Source: Saccopteryx bilineata (Eukaryota; Chordata; Mammalia; Chiroptera; Emballonuridae). From it: a DNA stretch of 64,000 nucleotides. The stretch's first letter is position 1; every line of letters starts with the position of its first letter. Positions 58,040-64,000 of this stretch are shown here, in pieces. The position numbers and the translations under genes were made by a program. Location: the NCBI RefSeq assembly GCF_036850765.1, contig NC_089493.1, forward strand, positions 123,944,239-124,008,238, given 5' to 3'. Below the pieces are notes generated by a model. The model saw only the letters and a program-made list of their open reading frames with translations, did not search any database and was not told the DNA's origin.

Positions 58040-58438
58040 TTTTTTTTTTTTTTTTGTATTTTTCTGAAGCTGGAAATGGGGAGAGACAGTCAGACAGACT
58101 CCCGCATGTGCCCGACCGGGATCCACCCGGCACGCCCACCAGGGGCAACGCTCTGCCCACCAGGGGGCGATGCTCTGCCCCTCTGGGGTGTCGCTCTGCT
58201 GCGACCAGAGCCACTCTAGCGCCTGGGGCAGAGGCCAAGGAGCCATCCCCAGCGCCCGGGCCATCTTTGCTCCAATGGAGCCTTGGCTGCGGGAGGGGAA
58301 GAGAGAGACAGAAAGGAAGGAGGGAGTGGGGGTGGAGAAGCAAATGGGCGCTTCTCCTATGTGCCCTGGCCGGGAATCGAACCCGGGTCCCCCGCACGCC
58401 AGGCCGATGCTCTACCGCTGAGCCAACCAGCCAGGGCC
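58040..58438 (-). mobile_element. tRNA-derived SINE, type A (long variant)
   Basis: Sense with respect to MIA2. The perfect 12-bp target duplication ttgtcaatgatt lies at 58,028-58,039 and 58,439-58,450. It is close to the type A consensus, so it is fairly young. Confidence 0.94.
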
Positions 58439-58450
58439 TTGTCAATGATT

Positions 58451-58800
58451 AATACCTCAGTATTACAGCCATTTTCCGTACAGTTCACGCTACCACTTTT
58501 CTCTCTTACTGTTTATGCTCTTCATTACTATTGGCACAGGTCCCCAATTCCCAATTAATTTTTCAAATTCTCTCAAAAGCAGTGCAAATGGCACCTCCCT
58601 CATGGGAGTTCTCACTGAACCTTCAACTAGACAAGTGTTCTCCCATTCTGTGAACACAGCATATTCTCGTATGAGACTTACTATTCTCACCAGTATTAAC
58701 GATACATGTCTTTCCCCACTATTTAGTTATTAATGTAACTATAATAAACTGTACCTTATTATAATCATATTGTCTGCAATGTCATGCAGGGCACCTTCTA
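58451..58800 (+). mobile_element. L2 LINE 3' end relic
   Basis: 'gcaaatggcacctccctcatggg' and 'ttctcactgaaccttcaac' recall the conserved L2 3' end. Confidence 0.5.
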
Positions 58801-59038
58801 AATAAGCACTTAAATATTATCTGCTTAATGGGCTATAGTTTAATTACCAAAAAAAAAAAAACCCTAAAAAATTTTAAATAGCACTTGCTTAATTATACAT
58901 AGATTTTCCTTTCATTAGGCTTAAATTAATAGGGGGGAAACAATTTCAAAAGCCTAACAAAAATTTATTTAATTATAACTAATAATAAAAAATCTAGACC
59001 ACAGGTCTGCTTCCCTACTCATTTCCTTTTATTGTAAC
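58801..59038. other. MIA2 intron, AT-rich
   Basis: Nothing recognised. Confidence 0.45.
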
Positions 59039-59539
59039 TTAACACATTGTGGACCACTAGTTCTATTTGCTAGCTTTACTCAGTAGTCAGATAAGTTTCT
59101 ATTGAATGAGTACAAAAAACGTTTTACATAAATGTTAAAGACAAACTTTAAAATTAAATATCCATTGTATTTCGAAGTTATTTATTAAAAGAAAAGTCTT
59201 TGTATCTTACTCGGCTTCCTGGATTGAGCGCTTGATAAATCCTGAATGAACTGAATAGTCCACAACTAATCAGGTAAAGCACTACTTTCTTCGTCCATTT
59301 TATTGTTTTTCTAAGGATACTACATGTTGAAAGATATTGGTTGGCAAGATCAATACCTTGTATATATTACTGTACTGCACAATGAAAACTGACTTCTTTA
59401 TTTCCTCTCCAGTATGCCAATTTGTCTTCTCTGTTTCACACGCAGTCTGGTTTGTTCACAAGAGGAAGCATCATGAATAGCTGAACTAATTCAAACTTCT
59501 CTTTTATCCTCCCAAATCAGTAATACAATGTCACCTTTT

Positions 59540-60266
59540 TTTTTTACTAAGAGTTAGAGGGAGGTACAGACAAGGGCAAATAGGGAGAGATATGAGAAGC
59601 ATCAATTCTTCATTGCAGCATCTTAGTTGTTCACAGATTGCTTTCTTTTCTTTTCTTTTTTTTTTTTTATAGAGACAGACAGAGGGATAGATAGGGACAG
59701 ACAGAATAGAGAGAGATGAGAAGCACCAATCATCTGTTTTTCGTTGTGGCACCTTAGTTGTTTATTGATTGCTTTCTCATATGTGCCTTGACCATGGGGC
59801 TACAGCAGACCAAGTAACCCCTTGCTCAAGCCAGCGACCTTGGGCCCAAGCTGGTGAGCTTTGCTCAAACCAGATGAACCTGCGCTCAAGCTGGCGACCT
59901 CAGGGTCTCGAACTTGGGTCCTCCACATCCCAGTCCAACACTCTATCCACTGCGCCACTGCCTGGTCAGGTCACAGATTGCTTTCTTATATGCTTCGATG
60001 GGGGGGGGGTGCTACAGCAGAGAGAGTGACCCCTTGCTCAAGCCAGCAACTTTGGGCTTCAAGCCAGCAACCTTTGGGCTCAAGCTAGCGACCATGAGGT
60101 CAGGTCTATGATCCCATGCTCAAGCCAGCAACCCTGCACTCAAGCTGGTGAGCCCATGCTCAAACAGGATGAGCCCGCACTCAAGCCGGCAACCTTGGGT
60201 CTTCAAACCGGGGTCCTCCGCATCCCAGTCCAGTGCTCTATCCACTGAGCCACTGCCTTGTCAGGT
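59540..60266 (-). mobile_element. Type B SINE, antisense, split by a second type B SINE
   Basis: The GA-rich end lies at about 59,540-59,647. The body with repeated 'caagccagc' units and the reversed head 'tatccactgagccactgccttgtcagg' lies at 59,971-60,266. Confidence 0.9.
59648..59970 (-). mobile_element. Type B SINE, antisense, nested in another type B SINE
   Basis: The perfect 17-bp target duplication tcacagattgctttctt lies at 59,631-59,647 and 59,971-59,987. Both SINEs share orientation and family. Confidence 0.95.
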
Positions 60267-61048
60267 ACAACATCTTTTCTTGGAAGGTTATTTCACCTCC
60301 TTTAAGCATAGATGCATCATCTTTTAAACATTTTGGCAAGCCTCTATTTGTTTAAAGTGTTCCGCAAACTCTTGTTTTATGTAGTAATAAAGTTTCCACA
60401 ATTGAAACGCTATTATAAAAGTTATCTTGGTATATGTAATGCCCTAATTCCAGATAAGGCCAAAGTAGTGAAAGAATAGAGTCATTCAATTTTTTTTCTT
60501 CATCTGTGTAAATTTCCATATTGCAAATATACCCAGTCTTGTTCTCACATACCATTCTTACAGGTAAACCATACTTAATAATTTTAGCTGGGTTGTAAAT
60601 TCTAAAAAGAAGATGTCCCTCCAGGGAATCATGCCTTCATCTAATGATAATTCAGGTATAGGTTTATATATTGTTTGAAATTTACTAATAAAGTGGTCAA
60701 GTACAGATTGAATTTTTAAATAGCCTGAATGAAGATTTTGTCATGTTTGCATTGTCACCGAAATGCCAGTAAGTCCAGATTTGTTCAAAATAATCTCAAC
60801 TCAACATCTGAGGAAACAATGGAACAGCTAGAACTAACTGGATTTGTAGACCAATATTCTTTCCAAGTATCCTTTCGAGTATGCCCCATTAGCACTATAA
60901 GCCCTAAAACTTTCTTCATATCTGTTGGGAGTAACTGGAGACCACTTTATTGCTTCCAAAATTTTGTGCTTTCCCAAATTTTGGTTAAAATATATGTTCG
61001 ATTGATGACAAAATAGTACAAACAGATCGTCATCAAAAAACAAGTTGG

Positions 61049-61416
61049 AGCCCTGGCCAGTTGGCTCAGTGGTAGAGCGTCAGTCCTGTGTGTGGAAGTC
61101 CTGGGTTCGATTCCCGGCCAGGGCACACAGGAGAAGCACCCATCTGCTTCTCCACTCCTCCCCTTCTCCTTCCTCTCTGTCTCTCTCTTCCCCTCCTGCA
61201 GCCAAGGCTCCACTGGAGCAACGTTGGCCCGAGCACTGAGGATGGCTCCATGGCTTCCACCTTAGGCACTAGAATGGCTCCAGCTACAACAAAGCAATGC
61301 CCCAGATGGGCAAAGCATTGCCCCTGGTGGGCATGCCAGGTGGATCCCCGTCAGGTGCATGCAGGAGTCTGACTGCCTCCCTGCTTCTAATTTCGGAAAT
61401 ATACAAAAAAAATCAG
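61049..61416 (+). mobile_element. tRNA-derived SINE, type A, inside piggyBac
   Basis: It splits the transposase remnant. The target duplication acaagttgg lies at about 61,040-61,048 and 61,417-61,425. Confidence 0.92.
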
Positions 61417-62922
61417 ACAAGTTGGTGACTTCAATGATGACCTTAGAATCAGACAGTATAACTGTAATCCCAGAATTACCTTCAAATTTTTCCAAATTAG
61501 GTTGAAAGTCCTCTTTTGACTAATCATTATCTTGGCAACCAAGAGGCAAATTACACTCAAAATCATGTGTGGAACTGTTCAAACTTTCAGGTTCAAAATC
61601 ACTTGAAATGACTATTTTTCCCTTTTTTGAAAGAATAACTATATCACTGCCACTGTCAAAACTTTCATCAGTTTCACTTGGAATATCTGATAAATTTTCA
61701 GCAAATATATCCAGAATTTTATCATGTTCTTCATCACTATCCATGGTTACTGAGCACTTTAAAAATATCAAATTGATATTAAAAGTTATTTTTATTACTG
61801 ACAAGAGACTAATCACTTTTCATTTCTTTTGTAATTTTTAGCTTCAGTGAATGCATTTTCTGTTACACTGTTTCTCTCTAAATGACAATGAAAAGCTGAG
61901 TATTCTCGTGATTGGCCACAAGCCTTAGAACAGAAAACATGAGAATTCTCATGATCCGTCTGCAATGTGTTAAGTATTATTTTGTGAATTTTTAAAAAAA
62001 CTTTATTCAAGAGAGAAAAAGATGGCAGCAGAGTAGGTAGACGCACAGATGCCCAGCTCTCACCACCAAACTGGAATATAAATCAATTTAGGAAAAATCA
62101 GCATGAAAAACCAACTCTGAACTGCAAGAACAGCTCTCAAAAACCAAGGAGCAAAGAAGAAGCCACAACAATCCTGGTAGGGAGCGCCTGAACCTCCTCT
62201 GCTTACCGGAACGGAGGGGGTCGGTGAGGCTGAGAGCCCAGAGAGGATCTCACAGAGGGAAAAGAGCAGAAACTACTGCTCACAGCCACTTGCCTGGCGA
62301 CCAGAGAGCGAGGTGTGTTGAAAAGACCAGCTTATCTCCCAAGTGGAAAGGACAGGGAAAGGGACAGACTGTGAGGGGCTAAGGAATGCAGGAAATGAAC
62401 TAAAAAAGCTGACTCATCCGTGCTGCAGGCGGCCATAGCTGGGGGAGGGACGGAACCTTTCACAAAACAGAGCTGAAGTGCTTCCGGATCAGAGATCTCT
62501 GGACATCGATCCAGCTCCAATCAGCACAATAAGACACAGCTGAAAACAAGAAGTGGGGAGGAGGGGCAGTAACTCAGGTCTCCATGGAGATCTGAGATAC
62601 ACCTCCCCCTACTGAAGCTGAGAAAACACCCTGCCCCCAGTGAGATTAGCTGGCTAAAGAGGCCTTCAAAGTCTCAGGTTACATCCATCGCATTCCTGGA
62701 TACAGTTTCAGCGAAACCTCTGCTGAGATCAGTAAACAAGACTATCACCTGTTAAGAAAACAAACAAATCAAGACTTCAAAGCTGCCCAAATCTGAAAGT
62801 GGATTACAGATAACAGCTGATACCAACCCAAGAAGACCTAGAAATAACACAACTGAAAACTGGAGGCAGACAACACCAAGCCTAGACTCAACCAACTCTA
62901 CAAATAAAACACCCAAAAACAG

Positions 62923-63801
62923 ATGATGAGAAGACAAAGGAGTGCAATCCAAATGAAACCACAAGAGACACCTTCGAGAGATGAACTGAGTGATATGGAA
63001 ATAATCAAACTTCCAGATGCGGAGTTCAAAATAATGATTCTAAGGATGCTTAGGGATCTTAGAACAACAATGGATGGTCATTATGAAAACCTAAATAAAG
63101 AAATAGCAAGTATAAAAAAGAATCAGTCGGAGATGACAAATACAATATCAGAAATAAAGACCACAATGGAAGGAATTAAAAACAGGATACATAAAGCAGA
63201 GGATCGAATCAGCGAGTTAGAGGACAACTGGAATGAAGGCATGAAAGCAGAGAAGAAAAGAGAAAAAAGACTCAAAAAGTCAGAGGAAACTCTTAGAGAG
63301 CTCTGTGACAACATGAAGAGAAATAACATCCACATCATAGGGGTTCCTGAAGAAGAAAAAGAACAAGGGATAGAGACTTTGTTCAATAATATCATAGCTG
63401 AGAACTTCCCTAAATTAATGCAAGAGAAACTCTCACAAGTCCAAGAAGGACAGAGGACTCCATTAAAGAGAAACCTAAAGAAACCTACACCAAGACACAT
63501 CACAATTAAAATACCAAAGCTAAGCGATAAAGAGAAAATATTAAAAGCTGCAAGAGAAAAAAAAGTTATCACCTGCAAAGGAGCCCCCATAAGGATGACA
63601 TCTGACTTCTCAACAGAAACACTTGAGGCCAGAAAGGAATGGCAAGAAATATTCAAAGTAATGCAGAACAATAACTTACAACCAAGACTACTTTATCCAG
63701 CAAGGCTATCGTTTAAAATTGAAGGAGAAATAAAAAGCTTCCCAGACAAAAAACAACTCAAGGAATTCATTACAACCAAACCAATGGTGCAGGAATGTTA
63801 A
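62923..63801 (+). CDS. L1 ORF1 protein (intact frame, 292 residues)
   Basis: L1 ORF1p is a trimeric RNA-binding chaperone that coats L1 RNA and is needed for retrotransposition. The frame is open from ATG to TAA. About residues 40-130 are Lys/Glu-rich with heptad character (coiled coil). An RRM-like part follows with NIHIIGVPEEEKEQGIETLF and NIIAENFP. The C-terminal domain carries TPRHITIKI, then REKKVITCKGAPIRMTSDFS and EARKEWQEIFKVM. The length is in the usual range for mammalian ORF1p, which often exceeds 300, so it may be slightly short at the N-terminus. The intact frame suggests a fairly recent insertion. Confidence 0.93.
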   Translation: MMRRQRSAIQMKPQETPSRDELSDMEIIKLPDAEFKIMILRMLRDLRTTMDGHYENLNKEIASIKKNQSEMTNTISEIKTTMEGIKNRIHKAEDRISELEDNWNEGMKAEKKREKRLKKSEETLRELCDNMKRNNIHIIGVPEEEKEQGIETLFNNIIAENFPKLMQEKLSQVQEGQRTPLKRNLKKPTPRHITIKIPKLSDKEKILKAAREKKVITCKGAPIRMTSDFSTETLEARKEWQEIFKVMQNNNLQPRLLYPARLSFKIEGEIKSFPDKKQLKEFITTKPMVQEC

Positions 63802-63872
63802 GGGGCCTGTTGTAAACAGATCAAAGTGGGAAAAGAATATAGCAAAAAAGGAATACACCTTTAAAGAAGAAA

Positions 63873-64000
63873 ATGGCAACAAATAACTACATATCAATAA
63901 TAACCTTAAATGTAAATATGGATTAAATGATCCAAACAAAAGACATAGGGTAGCTGCGTGGATAAGAAAACAGAACCCATACATATGTTGTCTACAAGAG
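63873..64000 (+). pseudogene. L1 ORF2 start, frameshifted
   Basis: ATG at 63,873 opens MATNNYISIITLNVN, the expected start of the endonuclease domain. Two extra bases at about 63,918-63,919 then bring a stop (TAA, 63,924-63,926). From 63,920 the shifted frame reads G-L-N-D-P-N-K-R-H-R, then W-I-R-K-Q-N-P and C-C-L-Q-E, the normal continuation. This copy therefore cannot make ORF2p from this start. Confidence 0.88.

Larger units (their letters stand above)
59200..61744 (-). pseudogene. piggyBac transposase remnant
   Basis: Read on the minus strand. An acidic start (MDSDEEHDKILDIF) lies at about 61,744 and below. Past the SINE, FFDDDLFVLFCHQSNIYF and KWSPVTPNRYEE are the early domain. At about 60,620-60,680, SLDEGMIPW carries the first catalytic Asp. 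At 60,352-60,555, ENKTGYICN and HIYQDNFYNS- like text (YIYQDNFYNS) carries the second. At about 59,240-59,360, GIDLANQYLS and RKTIKWTKKVVLYLI carry the third. Frameshifts (for example near 60,600) and SINE insertions make it non-functional. The C-terminal cysteine-rich domain was not recognised. Confidence 0.88.
59039..61973 (-). mobile_element. piggyBac DNA transposon (degenerate)
   Basis: TTAA stands at both edges (59,039-59,042 and 61,970-61,973), directly followed by the same inward sequence (acacattg), as expected for piggyBac target duplications and inverted ends. The minus strand holds transposase remnants in the right order. Three SINEs have inserted since: two nested ones at 59,540-60,266 and one at 61,049-61,416. 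Without them the element is about 1.85 kb. Confidence 0.9.
62012..64000 (+). mobile_element. L1 retrotransposon 5' part (5' UTR, ORF1, start of ORF2)
   Basis: The 5' edge 'agagagaaaaagatggcagcag' is an L1-type start. About 910 bp of 5' UTR follow, then an intact ORF1 and the first 128 bp of ORF2. The window ends inside it, so its length and 3' duplication cannot be seen. It lies in the MIA2 intron, antisense to the gene, about 40 bp past the piggyBac edge. Confidence 0.9.

Noticed and set aside
59200..61744. A domesticated (functional) piggyBac-derived gene
   Set aside because: The frame is broken by SINEs and frameshifts, and the blocks lie in different frames.
1..64000. CRISPR arrays, operons, bacterial promoters or phage features
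   Set aside because: The DNA is vertebrate: spliced genes, SINEs and LINEs. No regularly spaced short repeats with unique spacers were seen.

Overview
This window is mammalian nuclear DNA, most likely from a bat. The unique sequence is two spliced vertebrate genes in convergent orientation. The rest is mostly interspersed repeats. The evidence for a bat is the set of tRNA-derived SINEs whose heads begin like 'ccctggccggttggctcag', 'gaccaggtggtggcgcag' or 'gacctgtggtggcgcagtgg'. It is supported by fairly well preserved DNA transposons of several superfamilies (Tc1-like, mariner-like, hAT, piggyBac), which are unusual in most mammals but known from bats. The type A SINE resembles what I remember of horseshoe-bat (rhinolophoid) SINEs. 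I hold that lineage only tentatively; a repeat-library search would settle it.

Layout, left to right. Positions 1-21,295 are inferred to be intron 1 of FBXO33, with no exon seen. They hold SINEs, L1 3' ends, a Tc1-like element (8,241-9,742), a MER5A-like relic and three small hAT elements with 8-bp target duplications. Exons 2, 3 and 4 of FBXO33 lie at 21,296-21,406, 21,916-22,601 and 33,344-33,615 on the plus strand, followed by a repeat-free 3' UTR and a poly(A) signal near 35,345. Intron 3 is filled with antisense L1 and holds a second Tc1-like copy (28,970-30,984) nested in a SINE. The intergenic stretch from about 35,400 to 50,000 holds a mariner-like non-autonomous element, L1 pieces, a probable solo LTR and SINEs.

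The last three coding exons of MIA2 (also called CTAGE5) read on the minus strand at 54,914-54,972, 52,215-52,434 and 50,616-50,770. The upstream MIA2 intron runs from 54,973 to the window edge. It holds L2 and MIR relics, a degenerate piggyBac element (59,039-61,973) and the 5' end of an L1 with an intact ORF1 and a frameshifted ORF2 start (from about 62,012).

FBXO33 encodes a substrate adaptor of an SCF ubiquitin ligase, and MIA2 encodes an ER-exit-site cargo export protein. Nothing in the window links their functions; they are neighbours that converge tail to tail, in an order I recall from human chromosome 14.

No new gene system was found. The most unusual observation is a 434-bp stretch of perfect identity between the two Tc1-like copies, about 21 kb apart. 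It is bounded on both sides by roughly 10-13% divergence, which points to gene conversion or an assembly artefact. Other points of interest are a short insertion that moves the MIA2 stop codon, a templated L1 patch inside a SINE, and close inverted SINE pairs.
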